In this document: one piece after another, positions 12,620-25,522 of the stretch | Position numbering within the stretch: position 1 is the first letter of the stretch | How the letters are laid out: each line of letters begins with the position of its first letter | Assembly: GCA_015345905.1 (NCBI GenBank) | Contig: JADDTR010000023.1 | Span: forward strand, 372,001 to 436,000 | Direction of reading: 5' to 3' | Length of the DNA: 64,000 nucleotides | From: Aotearoamyces nothofagi | Taxonomy: Eukaryota; Ascomycota; Leotiomycetes; Leotiales; Tympanidaceae | The notes under the pieces: model-generated | What the model saw: the letters and a program-made list of their open reading frames with translations, nothing else | The model's database searches: none | Told to the model about the DNA's origin: nothing | Position numbers and translations under genes: made by a program

Positions 12620-12883
12620 GATGATTTCGAGAGCTACAATAGATTAGCAAAAGACCAAGAAGAGTCTCAGCTGCGTAATACATACATGGACAGATTGTTG
12701 TGTTTGTAATTAGCTTGATGATCCCAACTCGTCGTCGCCGACAAAAAGATCCATATGCATCAAATCGCAAACTTACATAAGCGAACTTTTTTCGAAGCTC
12801 GTTCAGCGTTCAGCACGCGGCACCACAGCCTTGTCACTCCAACTCTCCTCATACCCCGTTCCCACCTCACAGCTTAATCCAAC
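12620..12883. promoter_or_regulatory. Bidirectional promoter region TOM7 / SF3B4
   Basis: The two start codons point away from each other with only 264 bp between them, so both promoters and 5' UTRs must share this stretch. No TATA-like box stands out; short pyrimidine runs precede the SF3B4 ATG. Confidence 0.6.
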
Positions 12884-14112
12884 ATGTCTGGAGCAAGGCA
12901 TTGGTTCGTACCCCCTATTCCATCTACGTCTATATTCACGGCTTCGTAAGAATCATAGCTGACATGGTACAATTAGGGAGCAAGACAAGGAAGCCACCAT
13001 TTACGTGGGCAACATCGACGAGCGTGTGACAGACTCGCTGATATGGGAGCTCATGCTGCAAGCTGGCCGCATAGTCAATGTTCATCTGCCGAAAGATCGT
13101 GTCACGCAATCGCATCAGGGCTATGGCTTCGTCGAGTTTATCAGTGAGGAGGACGCCGAATACGCAGCGAGGATCATGAACCAAGTCAGACTCTATGGAA
13201 AGCCTATAAGAGTAAACAAAGTCAGTCCCATCCCCTCTCCCTCTACCCCCCTCTATCCCGTTCATATATCCAATATAACACACCCAAGTATATACACAGC
13301 CAGCTAACCACCCCCCTCAGGCCTCTGCCGACAAGCAAAAAACCGTCGAAGTAGGCGCCGAGCTCTTCATCGGCAACCTCGACCCCCTCGTCGACGAAAA
13401 GACGCTCTACGACACCTTCTCGCGCTTCGGCTCTCTCATATCGGCCCCCAAGATCGCGCGCGACCCCGAGAACGGGCTCTCCAAGGGCTACGGCTTCGTC
13501 TCGTACTCCAACTTCGAGGCCTCGGACGACGCCATCGCCAACATGAACGCCCAGTTCCTCATGAACAAGGACATCAGCGTGCAGTACGCGTACAAGAAGG
13601 ACGGCAAGGGTGAGCGCCACGGCGACCCCGCCGAGCGCATGCTCGCCGCCCAGGCAAAGATGCACAACATCGTCCCCGAGCACCAGATCATGCCGCAGCA
13701 GCTCCTCGGCGCCCTCCCCTCAGCCCCGCAGCAGCTCCTCGACGCGCCCCCCATGTCCGTGCCGCAGCAGCCCGGTTTCCGCGGTCCCCCGCCAGGCATG
13801 CCCGACGGCTTCGGCGCGCGGCCAAACGGAAACTACCAGAACGTCCCTCCGCCGCAGCAGCAGCGAGGCAACCCCGCGCTCCCCCCTCCCCCCTCCGGCC
13901 TCCCACAACGTCCCCCCCCAAGCCAGGCCGGCTACGGCGGTCCCCAGGACTTTCACCCCGCCGGCTTCGCTCCTCCTCAAGGCTTCCCGCAGCAGCTCCC
14001 TCCCGGCTTCGGTCCGCCTGGCCAGGTCCCCGGCGCGCCTCCCGGATTCATGCCGCCGCCGGGCTTTGCGCCGCCTGTACAGCAGGGCCCGCCCGGCTAT
14101 GGCAGACGGTAA
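12884..14112 (+). CDS. SF3B4: Splicing factor 3b subunit 4 (SF3B4/Hsh49/Sap49)
   Basis: U2 snRNP SF3b subunit that contacts pre-mRNA near the branch site and binds Cus1/SF3B2. Exons are 12884-12903, 12977-13220 and 13321-14112, giving 351 residues. RRM1 covers about residues 12-88, with RNP2 TIYVGNI and RNP1 GYGFVEF. RRM2 covers about 101-180, with ELFIGNL and GYGFVSY followed by [20 protein letters not shown], the hallmark linker of this family. The C-terminal third is Pro/Gly/Gln-rich, as in metazoan SF3B4 and unlike the short yeast protein. The splice junction between the RRMs yields [12 protein letters not shown]. It shares a promoter region with TOM7 and converges on CBP80. Confidence 0.95.
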
Positions 14113-14990
14113 GAGAGCGCTTGCCGATACCGACTCTATAGCTTGGGCGGAGACGGGCCCGAGGAGAACGGCGGCGAAAATACGCCCCGCAAAGCATAGC
14201 ATAACGAGGGCCGGTCTGGCCTATAACAGAAGAGAGGAGAAGGAGAAGAGCATTTCCAGGCGTTTTTTTTTTTTTTTTTCCTACAAAAAATGGAGAAAAC
14301 TAAAGGCGTCAAAAGGGGTTATCGATAATACACGCGTGCTTGAGCACCATGCACCAGTCAGCCAGGCAGGCAGGCAGGCATGCCTAGCCGCACGTACAGC
14401 CGTGCAGCACAGCACAGCACATCACATCAGAGCGCGAGAGAAATAAAACACATCTAAACACGTCAAAAACCCCCGGCTCGGTTCCTCGGAACGGAACCCA
14501 CAGCACGACGAGGGAAAGAGGAACGGCGAGGGGGGGCATGGGCTCTGTCTGTTCGCTCTTGCTCATTTTTCGTCTTGTTTTTTTCTGGACAGCAGGACGG
14601 ACAGGACAGGACAAGACAAGTCAGACATGCAGACGGATGACGCGATGATGATTTTTTTTATTTTTAATATTTCTCTTTCCTACGAGCACGTCGCGCTACT
14701 GTACATATATGTGATGCAGGATGAGAAGAGAGAGAGAATCTAGGGCTGAGGCCATGTAGAGAGGTCCTCTCCAGAGATGGTCACAAGGATGGGGGGGGGG
14801 GTGATGATTAATCGAGATTGAAGAAACGAAACCCCTCTGTGCAGAGACGGAAAGAATAATCGAGCCCTTTTTTTTACTTTTTTTTTTTTTTATTGGCTCT
14901 CTCCTCCCCGTTTTCCCGTCCCGCCCGCCCGCCATCTCGCGCATGGTATCAGGCCAGAACAGGCCGTTGCCCTGTGCCCGCGCACGTCCC
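14113..14990. other. Convergent 3' spacer SF3B4 / CBP80
   Basis: About 880 bp between two facing stops. It holds poly-T/poly-A runs near 14261-14280 and 14869-14893, a GGCA microsatellite near 14360-14378 and a C/G homopolymer near 14790. No coding signal is seen; it is probably two long 3' UTRs. Confidence 0.6.
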
Positions 14991-17631
14991 TTAGATATCA
15001 ACCTCGACCTCCATGGCGTGCCCGTTCTCGTCTCCGTTTTCGTTTCCGCTCCCGCTTCCGCTTGCCACGGCAGCTGCTGCGGCGGCTGCGGCGGCGTTGT
15101 CGGCCTCGATGAGAAAGGCCTCCTCGACGGCAGCCCTTCTCCGGAAGACCCTCAGCCACCTCTGCCCCCATTGGCGAGCCAGCGCCTCGGCCTCGGCGGA
15201 GCCGTCACCGCTCTCGAGAGCCGCGCCTTTGCTTCCCGTCGCCCACCCGAGGAGTGCATCTTCCATGACGCGGAACAGGTCTCTCATCCCGGCCTGCTCC
15301 CGCTGTAGCGTCCCCTGTAGCAGTGCCTTTTGTTCTTCTGGTAGTCCAGCCGCGTCTCGAGAGCTCACTATTTGTCTTACCCGGTTCGTGACCTTTTGCA
15401 CCGTGGAAGCAACCATCTCGAAGACGAAGGCCTCGGAGAGCTTGTCGCCTCCCTTGGTGCTGTCTACCAACGCCCACTCGACAACACTCAATGGCGTTAA
15501 GATTGTGTAATTGAGCAGCTTGTCGATGATATTGACGCCAACACCAGGCTGATCAGCCCAATATGCCATGACTGAAGAGATTATCTGGCGACGAGCAGTC
15601 TCTGAAGTAGCTCCGATAGAGACAAGACGCTCCTTGCAGCGCTCAATGCAGGAGAGAACATGGGAGAGTGACTTGGAACCGATGAAACAGATCGAGGTGA
15701 CATAGGCATCAGTTGACGGGAGGATAGGTTCGGGGAGGGCGAGAGTGCTTGCTAGTGTGTGGATGCGTTCGATGATAGGATCGATTTCGGTCTCCGGGGC
15801 TTTGCGACGGAGGAGAGCCAGGATCTCTTTACCTTCAGTACTAAATGGTGTGTCTAGTAGAGTTAGTTATTGAACTGTGCTGGAGATCACTAGAACTAAC
15901 CTTCGTTATTATACTTAAAGTCGGGAACGTCCTTTTCCTTTTCTTCACTGATCAAAGGTTGGTAAGGTGCTGGGAGAGTGCCCTTGATACGTTGAGCGAA
16001 ACTCAGCCGGATCTCCTTGTCCAAGGCACCTTGGATGAATGCCTTCTTTGGATGAAGTACGGGAAGCTCGACATCATCAATCCATTCTGTCCATTTCCAA
16101 GTAAAACCAAAGTTGCTCAGATGATGAGCAAACCAGTCCATGAATCGATAGCTCAAATCCAAGTCCATTTGGTCTACACTTCTGTAGAGGTAGCGGATAG
16201 CTCTTCCAAGACTAGGAGCAATAGCTGCAGGTGCGATCTTGCAAGCCTCCGTCAAGACCGAATGGTAATAAACGAGCTTATGTTCGGGGCTCGGTAGCTG
16301 GAAGAGCTGCGAGAAGACAGCATCCACTGCGACATCTTCGGGTTTCCATGTCGATCTACCACCCTCAACCTCCTTCAGTCTATCAAAAGGTGTAGCTCTC
16401 TTAACGAACGTTCCTGGCGAGAAGTAGCAGTCGATATCAATTAGAAACCTAGCTGTTGCATTTCGGTTGAAATCCAGGATGTTGATGGTATCAACTAGGG
16501 AGTCCCTGAGCAAGCACGATGCGACATCTGAAATCGGAGGTACCGTCTCGATATCTTGGTTGGCGTAAACAGAGAAATAAATCTCTGGGAAAAGAGGTCT
16601 TGCACCAGGAGCGACTGTCTCGGGAACATTGATGGCCGGCAGAGTATGCTTTGGTGCAGTTTCCAGAGGAATCTCCTGGTCGCCCTCAACGGGTAGCTTC
16701 CATAGTCGTGGAAGACAAGCCAATTCCCAGCCGCTGGTAGCTTCACCTTGCAGCTGCTTTTGAAGCAGGCTAAGTACACTTGTCGGTTCTGTAGGATCAT
16801 CCTTGCCATTTCCTGGGTATGGATCAACAAGAGCTTCGAGTGGATGTGGCGAGCCAGCTACAATCTCCGTCTTGTCGAGGAGACTGGCAGCATGCTCTTG
16901 AGAATCGGTAGATGACGAGGCCATGATGTATGGGATCGTGAAGAGGATAACCTTGACAAGCTCCATACCGAGCGTCTGTTCAACATCCGTTAGCAAGCTG
17001 TCATATACTCATAGCGCATCCGGGCTCACATCTTCTGACGAAGCAGTCTGCAGGTCAACCGCCCGCTCAAAAAGCTCCGTCAATACAGGCCATACACCCT
17101 CGTCAGCCAATACACCCTGCAAGCTTCCAAGGAACTTCAGCAGCAGCTTGACCTCCCTCCATTCTCCGGCTGCGATTCGCTGCTCCGTCTCAGTCGCAGC
17201 CCTTGTTAGGACCTCCCCAACAGCCTCCTCGCCTCTGCTCAGCCCATTCAGCACCACCACAATCGCCGCGACGAATGGGATTTTGAACGGCTGCTCCACG
17301 ACAAGCTGCAGCGCCAGGCCAAAGAAAGTTGTCCGTACTTCCACGTCGTCGTAGTTGTCCGAGACGATCTTCGCGAGGGAGTGTACCTGATCCTCGACCC
17401 GGGTGAGGGGCGATTCGGCAATTGACAAGAGCTGCTTGCGTATGCGGACGGGCAGAGGCTCCTCGTAGCGACGACGCTGCTGACGCCGGTCGAAATCGTC
17501 CTCATCTGGTATCACCGTCAGCCTCACTCTCACATTTGTGTTTCTATAGCCTAGGGTATAGGCTCACCCCTGTATCGTCTCTTGCGGTTATTGTAGCCGC
17601 CGCCACGGGGTCGCCGATCGTAGTCAGCCAT
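14991..17631 (-). CDS. CBP80: Nuclear cap-binding protein large subunit (CBP80)
   Basis: Large subunit of the nuclear cap-binding complex, which with CBP20 binds the m7G cap and couples it to splicing, export and decay. Four exons: 17568-17631, 17030-17505, 15901-16975 and 14991-15853, giving 825 residues, normal for the family. The product starts MADYDRRPRGGGYNNRKRR, a basic leader typical of fungal CBP80. It continues into an N-terminal MIF4G helical domain (about residues 40-250, including RIRKQLLSIAESPLTRVEDQ) and two further helical repeats, with MAYWADQPGVGVNIIDKLLN in the C-terminal one. It ends in an acidic tail (EVEVDI). All introns are short and phase-consistent. The gene converges with SF3B4. 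Confidence 0.92.
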
Positions 17632-18764
17632 GATTATGCAATTGCGCGGAAGTGAGGGTAGGTCGGGGGTGGAATTTTCTAAAGAATCTCGAGTTCACTG
17701 GATTCCTGGCGCAGCTTGACGACGTGCCTGAATGGTTGCGAGACGCGCTAATCTAATGGCGTTAGCGTCGCTTTAAACCCTGTGATATAATGCAGCTCTC
17801 CGACCAAGTTGTTCAACAGTACTACATGGAGATTAGAGAGTATTACATAGAGCGTAAAACCCAAAATAAATCAGATTCATGCCTCCGAATATCTAAGCCT
17901 ATTACATCTTCATGAATTGTCTACAATCAACGACAGCTTATTCCCCTGGACAGTTAGTACAGTCACATCGTCACACATTCAGACCTCCACACGTTACAGA
18001 AACAAAGGGTTATGAATTTGAGTCTGCATTGAGTGCAGCAGTTTGCAAGTCTTCCTAGGACAATCTCTGCAAAGTAGCCACCCCCCTTTTAGTAGCCAGT
18101 ATAAATGGCCGATTGCACCCTAAGGAAAAGAAAATCTTTTGATCATGCCAAAGCCTGAGCCATTTGCCATCCCATTCGTTTGGGCACGAAAGGCCCCGTT
18201 TCCATGCATCCTTTCAACGCAAGTGTGCCAGCAATCATACGCCCTGAGCTTTGGGATATAAGAGAAAGAGGTCCAGCCACCCATCTGCTCGCTTCCTGGA
18301 ACTCAAATACTGAAACAAGAATAGAAGCAACCGGCAATGTCGGCCATGCAAAAAGTCTAACGCGAAGCGTTTTCAAAGGAGAAAGAGTGCCAAAGTCTGT
18401 GACCATAGTCCGCAAATTTTAATTTTTTTTGCAGCATGGCAAAGAAAATGCTGGTTAACTGCGATCGAGTACAATGCGTTTCAATGCAACAACTCGGCGA
18501 CGACGAGAACCAGTTGTCGGGCTGATTCTCAGAACCCGAAAGGCATATCATCATAGCCGTTCCCATTTCCCATATAAACCGCCCGGCCGTACAAACTGTC
18601 ATGTCAATTTGTAAGGAGCCTGACGGGCAATTCTCGTGACTCCTAATATGCTGATATAATTTGGCTTTTGCGACGTGCTCCACCGACACTGACACGTTGC
18701 ACGGGGATATCCATGCAGAGCGCCGGAGAGCCATTCATTCATGAATCATATGCGCATTTAGACC
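17632..18764. other. CBP80 upstream / GSK3 downstream spacer
   Basis: About 1.1 kb between two minus-strand genes. It includes the CBP80 promoter and the GSK3 3' UTR. Short open frames at 18143-18734 show no domain and look non-coding. Confidence 0.55.
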
Positions 18765-20232
18765 TCAGTCTAGACGCGCCATCATTTCCTCCTTTGGCAT
18801 TGGAGTAAAGTTGTCGATATCAAGTCCTCTTGCTGCTAATGTAGCTCTCATGTGCTGCGGCACTAGCCTATGGTTGAGCTGAGGGGCAATAGAGAGTTCT
18901 GAATGGTCAGCTTAGTAATTCTTCCGTGAGAACGAGACGAACTTACCATGACGTGAGAAGTCGAATAGGGCAGGGAGATCCTTGATTTGCCCATTAGGGT
19001 GACGTGAATCGGGGAGCCTGGTACTTGGGTCTCGGAGCTCGTCGAAGAACGGGTGTACCATAGCATCGATGGCGGACAAACGCTCAGTGGGCGTGTACTC
19101 CAACAGCCTTGAGATCAGTTCGATGGCGTTCGCGTCGGCCTTGCGGAACACCCTGTTGAACGGGTGAGGCTTGATCTGCGGGAACTTGTGCTCCATATAA
19201 TTGGGATTCATTGTTCGAATCTGGTCTCTCGTGGGTGTTCCCAAGACCTTGATGATCTCCACAAGCTGGTCGATGCCCGACTCGCCAGGGAAGAGAGGCT
19301 GGCCCAGCATCAGCTCAGCCATAACGCAGCCGGTCGACCATACATCTAAATGTGCAGATTAGCGTCGATTCCGTCAAACAAAGAGTGGGGCCGGGGATAA
19401 AGCTGTGCTCACCAATCTTCGTGGTATAGTTCGTAGCTCCAAATATCAGTTCTGGTGCTCTGTAGTAACGAGAACAGATGTAAGAGACGTTTGGCTCGTT
19501 CTCGACAAGAATCTTGGCGCTACCGAAATCGCAAAGTTTCAGGATGCCACTGCTGGGGTCCAATAATAGATTTTGCGGCTTGATATCACGGTGGCAGATG
19601 CCCTGGGAATGAATATATGCGAGCGCGCGGAAGAGTTGGTAGGTATAGAGTTTGACCTCGAGTATCGGCATGGTCGTCTTCATCTTGTTGAAGTATCTCG
19701 AGGCGCGGTAGACCGTCTCTGGAACGAATTCCTGCACGAGGTTTAGGTAGACCTCGTCCTTCTGTTGTGCGTCAGCAGCTGCCGTGTCCGACGTGATCTC
19801 TCGAGCGTCTCTCGAGCTTACCCGTTCGCCATTCGAGTAGTAGAAGGCCTTGAGCTCAACAATATTCGGGTGCCTGACGATGCGCATAATCTGCAGCTCA
19901 CGGTTCTATCGTCCGTCAGCCCCACCCACCCACAATGACAAGCAACACGGCATACCTTGAATCTCTTGTCCTGGAGCACGCGCTTAATCGCGGCATCTTC
20001 ACCTGACGGCGAGAGCTTTGTTTGAAACACCACCCCAAACGAACCGTTGCCCACGATCTTGCATTGGGTGTATTGCATATCCCGAGTCTCTCCCGTGACA
20101 CCGTCCTGGACCTTTTCCCGAATGACCTCTGCAGACGCACGTTAGCAGGCAGCGCAGACGACGGAGAGGGGCCGTGGTGCTCTTACCTCCCATCCTCAAG
20201 CTCGAGAATGCGGCGGGCCGATTTTGCGACAT
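18765..20232 (-). CDS. GSK3: Glycogen synthase kinase 3 family protein kinase
   Basis: Serine/threonine kinase of the GSK3/shaggy family (yeast Rim11/Mck1, S. pombe Skp1), acting in growth, stress and differentiation signalling. Six exons: 20187-20232, 19956-20128, 19822-19905, 19413-19761, 18947-19345 and 18765-18898, giving exactly 394 residues, the common filamentous-fungal size. Glycine loop [11 protein letters not shown] (41-51), catalytic lysine K64 (AAIKRV), HRDIKPQN with D160, DFG with D179, and the activation-loop tyrosine Y195 in [14 protein letters not shown], equivalent to human GSK3-beta Tyr216. The intron at 19762-19821 is 60 bp with no in-frame stop, so an unspliced mRNA would encode a 20-residue insert after NGER (residue 101). 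A roughly 10-kb non-coding region lies upstream. Confidence 0.96.
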
Positions 20233-21276
20233 CCTGAGCCCCAAACCAAGGTGGCTATCGCGAGCACGGCGGGGTGAAGTCGAGCAGGGTATCTAGGAGG
20301 ATGGTCGACGGCCTCGTGGAGTCCGTGATGGGCAATTGGACCTCGAATCAATTGAATGGCAGCGGGTGCGCAACGACTGGCCGGGCGTGGGTAACGTGAC
20401 AACGGGCGCCAAAGAGGGTGCTGTGTGCGTGCAGCGGGTTGCGGGTTGCGGGTTGCGGCCCAAGGGAGACGGAGGCGACAGAGGCGGGCGGAGGAGGTCG
20501 TGCTGGTTGTGGTGGAAAGAAGGGCGTAGGAGTATCGCGGATGGTTTGCGTGGTCGAAGTTGTGCACCACGATGCCGATATTGTGGAGTTGTTGGTGGAG
20601 TTTCGTTTGATGAAGTGAGGCAGGGTGATCCGCAGAGGGTGAGCGCAGTGGAAGTGACGAGGTAATGCCTACTAGGCCGAGCTTAGAGGCGACCCAAAAG
20701 GTTGGCTTGCTCACGCGCTCGGTTTGAGACTGACGAGCGGCTGGGACTACGGGACTACGGGGCTAAGCACAATTGGATTCGACGGCGAGACGAGGAGAGT
20801 GGGCTGGGGGGGGTGGTGCGGATTGGATGTTGGCTGCTGCGAGGGCCACGCACCAGCGAGCGTCGGGCGGCGGATTCCTGGGTGCGCTGGGCGCAGTGCA
20901 GTGCAGCGCAGTGCGGTGCGGTGCAGCGTACCGTGTGCACTGGGGCCATGCGCTGTGGGCCGGCGTTGACAGTGGGAGCAGTGGGTGCTGGGCTGGGCAG
21001 GGCAGGGCAGTACAGCGAGTGCAGTGAGGGTAGGGCAGGTAGGCAGGTCGCTGTGGGCGTTGGTGGGCGGTGCGGGCAGACAGCGACGGTGCAGGGCCTG
21101 CTGCAGCGTACAGAGAGTGCTGTAGGCTGTGGGCTGTAGGCTGTGGGCGGCAGAGACAGACCTGGGCGCGGGCGGGGAGGGGAAGGGCAGGCAGGCTGGG
21201 AGGGGAGGGGTCTCAGTGCTGCGGCAGCGCGGCCAACAGGTGAGCGAGCGTGAGAGACAGACAGACAGGAAGACGG

Positions 21277-21316
21277 GCAGGCAGGCAGGCAGGCAGGCAG
21301 GCTGGCAGGCAGGCCC
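21277..21316. repeat. GGCA microsatellite
   Basis: About nine tandem GGCA units with one interruption (gctggcagg). A run of the complementary unit lies 2.8 kb away at 24090-24126. Confidence 0.85.
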
Positions 21317-24089
21317 GAGGAACTTGGCCGGCGACGGACGTCCTAGGTAATACTATAACGCACCTAGGTCTGTCTACCGTAGTGGGCGTCTCTGCTACTC
21401 TGCTACTCTGCTACTCTGCCGCTGGAATGCGTGCAGGCGGGCTGGGACGGGCCTGGACGAGCCCGCACAAGCCTGTAGCTTAGCCTGTGGCTCGCACAGC
21501 AAGTAGCAAGTAGCAAGTAAGTAGCCTGGCGGTTGCTCCTGTACTGGCGGTCTGGCTTGGAGCCCCGAGCCTGGACGGCGTGCCTGGCTGCAAGTCGCTT
21601 AGTGCCCTAGGGCCAGCGACTGACGCTGCGCTCCCTCGTCTGCGGATGCAGGGCGGTGGTCCTGCGCTGGAGTACCGTCGCTGCTCTTGTTCTGCACGGG
21701 GCAGTGGACAGGACAGACCGGCGCAGGGAGAGCGACCGGACGGAGATGGGTGGCTGGGTACGGGGCGGGGGAGGGGCAGAGGGGGAGAGGGCGCAGGTAG
21801 CAGGTAGCAGGTAGCAGGTAGCAGGCAGGCCGGCCGGTAGAATCTGCGAGGTGAGAGGGACGCACTGCACTGTACGGGAATGGATTTGTACAGTACAATG
21901 GGAGAGGCCGAGGTGGAGATCTCCGGACGGTGCAGCGGCGGTGATCTGATCGGATCTGATTTGATTGTTGCTGGACGTATGTTCGTTTCGAGACAGGAAG
22001 CCCCCCGACCTCACCGGAAGCGTCTTAAGCTTTCGCGAGCTGCCCGGCCAGGACGGCGTGGCTGGGCAGGAGGGAGGGGAGGGAGAGCCGGGAGGGTTTG
22101 GAAAAGCAAGGCATTCCGGCATGGTCAGTCAGGAGCCCGGCAGAGGCGCGTCTGAGTAAGTGGCATATAGGGTAGGAGGCATGGCGGCGCAGTTTGGAGT
22201 CGATCATCATGAGACCCAAACCCCAACCCCAAATGGCAGACCCGACCTGCCCGCCCGCCTGCCCGCCTGCCTCCCCGGCCCCCGGCCCCCCGGCCCCCGT
22301 CCGCCCTCCGTCCTCCGCCCTCCCCCTCGCCCCTCCCTCCGCGGCGGCCTAAGGTATCCATCCACGGTCTCCAAGGCATCCACTCCTGCCACTGCTGCCA
22401 CTCCAGCCCAGCCCAGCCGCGCCCGCGCCCGCATGGTCGAAAACCGGGACTGCCGTAATGGCGAATGGGCATCTATGGGCGACGTGACGCCATGGCGGGC
22501 GCCGCGGACCTGGCGGCCATTGGTCGCCCGGCGAGGCGAGGGCGTACGCGAGGATAAGCTTCGCCGGAGCATCCAGATCAGCCTCGATCAGCTCTACCTT
22601 ATGCTGTCATGGTCCGTAGCGCTGCGCTGCGCTGCGCTGCGTCACTGGGCTGCGGGCAACGGACGGGAACTATGGAGCTGTAAGGCTACAGCAGACGACA
22701 GCACTGGGAGCCGGACGGGATATAAGTAGTTGCAGGATCCCCAGGTATACTGTACGATACGCAATATATAAGGTAGGCGTACATACGAAAGAGATACCCG
22801 TGCAGAGTCTGAACGACTATGCTGGCGAGTACGGTCCGGCTTGCTGTTGATCCCGTAGTATCCTGATGGCACCGTTTGATAGCTCTTCTTCCTCCGGCTT
22901 TGCCATTGTTTACTTTCACATGCTGCTGTTGGGCCCGTGGAGAGACTTTGATGCGGCTTCCGTCGCCTCACTTGTGCCGTCAACGCGTGATATCTGTTGA
23001 GCACGGTACTCCGGGCTAGTAAGCCTCAATATTTGCTGCTGCTGCTACTACTACGATAGCCTTTTCTGCATCATGCAGCGCGGAGTGCAGGCACGGGATA
23101 CATCATACTACTGTACGGTGCAATGTTAAAAGCTGCAGGAGCATGTATGTAAGACCCCTTTCCCAGGACCCTCGGACTCCCAGGCGTCGCCGGTCAAAAG
23201 AAAACATGAGGCCATTCCGCCTCGTGAGGTGTTGAGTGAGCTGCCGGTTGCCAGTTGCCAGTTGCCAGTTGCGAGTATGCTCGTCCATATGCCCACATGC
23301 CTGAAAGGAAAGTGCGGCATTACAAGGGAGGCCAGGAGGCACGGTACATACAGTACTTGCTGTTCTGTACCTTACTCGGAAGGCTGGTACCAAGCACAGA
23401 CGCCTGGGTGATCACGTAGCCTTGCACTATATGCGATGCACGGAAAGCCTAAAGGGCTAGGTGAGTAGGGCGCTTTGATACAGTGCTCAAGGCAACCTGT
23501 CTATTGCAGCAGCAAGGCGGGTGGGAGGTGAGATGTGAGATGTAGGAAGGGGGGCTGCTGGGATGCAGGATCCAAGATGGACTGTTCCGAGTAAGGTGCG
23601 CGTACTGGTGCTGTACGTAGGTACGGTGGGTACCGTACCTGTTCAACGTTCCTGTACTGTATCGGCAATGTATACAGTATATATATATATATATGCATGC
23701 GTCTCCTACAGGCTCGTCTACCTCATGCAACCGCGTGGCATCTTTCCAGGCACAGGCCAACCGACCCAGCGGCCACCGCCCACGTCGCACCCAACCTGGC
23801 CATGCTTCGAGCGACGCGCAGAACGACAGGTCAGGGCCCGTCCGTGCCGCCATGGCGAGGACCGTTGGGTTGGCCCCAGCACTCGTCAGGTCATCACGGG
23901 GACACCTCAGGAGGAGGCATGCATACACACTCACCGTACCGTACCGCACGCATCCTCATACATAGCCAGACGGCGGTGGCGCGAGAAGATAACAGTACAG
24001 TACAGTACAGTAGATTCACCCGACGCCCTCGCACCCGCTGCCAGCCAGGATGGGCATCGGGAGTCACAGTAGTCAGATTGGACCGCGGG

Positions 24090-24126
24090 CCTGCCTGCCT
24101 GCCTGCCTGCCTACCTGCCTGCCTGC
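24090..24126. repeat. CTGC microsatellite
   Basis: About nine tandem CTGC units with one CTAC variant, opposite in orientation to the GGCA run at 21277-21316. Confidence 0.85.
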
Positions 24127-24842
24127 AACGGCGTCTCCCTTCTCTCATCCCATCCCACCCCATCCCCATCCCAGGACCCTGCACGGGCTGGCAGGCAATC
24201 ATCGTCCGCCTCGGGGCGGGCGTGTTGATTTGAAGAAGGTCCCCTCTCCCTCTTCCGAGACGAGACGACACTGCAGGGCGTCCCCCCGCTCGGGATTGCG
24301 CTTCCTCTCGCGAAAGCATATGCGACGCTGCGCGCGCACGCTCCTGCCACTTGCTGGACGCGCGAGAGCGAGCGACCTCCCTCCTCCTGCTGCTGCTTTG
24401 CTGCTGCTGCTGCGTGTAACGTTTTGCGTGGCCTGGGTGAGAAAGTGCCGCCGGCTTGTATTGTACATACAGTAAGGTGCTGGCAGTGCTGCCTGTGCTT
24501 TATTTATATACACTCGGCCCGTCGGGGCTTGTTGTAGGTACTTGTACATACATACAAGTACGTACCAAGGTCTCGCGTGGATACGTACGTACTTTTTAAG
24601 GATGCTGGGGAATGTCCCGATGAGGGCAGGCACCGTCTACTGCTCCAGGGCATGTATAGTACAGTATTGTACAGTACAGCGCGGTACGCTCTGCTCGGTC
24701 GGAACAGCATGGTCAGCATGGCTAGCGAGTACTGAGGCATGCACTGAAGCATGCATGTATGCATTGTATCAAGCACTCCATACAGGTACAGCACAGTGCT
24801 GTACGGTACTCTAGCATGCCCTGGTTACTAAGTACAGTACTG

Positions 24843-24892
24843 TATTTCATGGGGGATTCTCCCCCAAACCCCCTGTCCTCGCTCCGCTCGCT
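24843..24892 (+). repeat. 50-bp GC-rich dispersed element, copy 1
   Basis: This 50-bp sequence recurs at 28483-28532 in the same orientation with 48 of 50 bases identical. It begins TATTTCAT, contains the inverted repeat GGGGG-ATTCT-CCCCC, then AAACCCCCTG and CTCGCTCCGCTCGCT. The surrounding DNA differs between copies, so it is a discrete repeated unit and not a long duplication. Its nature is unknown. Confidence 0.75.
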
Positions 24893-25399
24893 CGTCGACT
24901 GCCTCTTCTGTTCTTTTGATCGACTCGTTACTGTTTACGGTACTGCAGGAGCAGGCCGAGGGTAGCCTTCGGCGTAAATATACCCTATTTACCGCTGGCA
25001 CTCCCTCGTCCTGTCCTGTCCTCTCCACTACAGCACCGCTGCCAATTGCTCGAAGCCCCACCGACTCTCCGTTGCTCCACCCGCCCAATCACGAGACCAC
25101 CGAACAATGCAGTCGGCCCTCGCAGCTCTTGTCTTGCCTTGGCTGGGCGACGGTGCGGGCACGATCGCATGCTTGGCCGGTGCTGTCCAGAGACTCCAGC
25201 GTAGCTAACACAGAAGACGCGGCACGCAGGAGCCAGGAATCAGCACATCGCAGTCAGCACACAGCTCAGCATACAGCTCACGGGACCTCGAGAAGTAAGT
25301 CGTGACTGACTGCGGGCAAAGCGGTTTAACCAAGCGACTGGGACTCATCAGCATGCCATTACGAAAGAGCCCTTCCAGGCGCAGGGCACCTGGGCCGAT

Positions 25400-25522
25400 G
25401 GGTTCACAGTAGTCAGTACCGTAGTCAGTACAGTAGTAGTCAGTACAGTTAGTAGTCAGTACAGTAGTCAGTGCAGTAGTCAGTACAGTAGTTTGTACAG
25501 TAGTAGTCAGTACAGTTAGTAG
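25400..25522. repeat. CAGTAGT/CAGTAC compound minisatellite
   Basis: Irregular tandem array built from the words CAGTAGT, CAGTACAGT and TAGTAGT over about 120 bp. It is the densest example of the CAGTAC word in the window. Confidence 0.8.

Noticed and set aside
20336-22729. Several overlapping open frames of 100-190 codons on both strands
   Set aside because: They are Gly/Arg/Ala- or Pro-rich translations of G-rich or repeat DNA, overlap each other in all frames and show no domain or splice logic.
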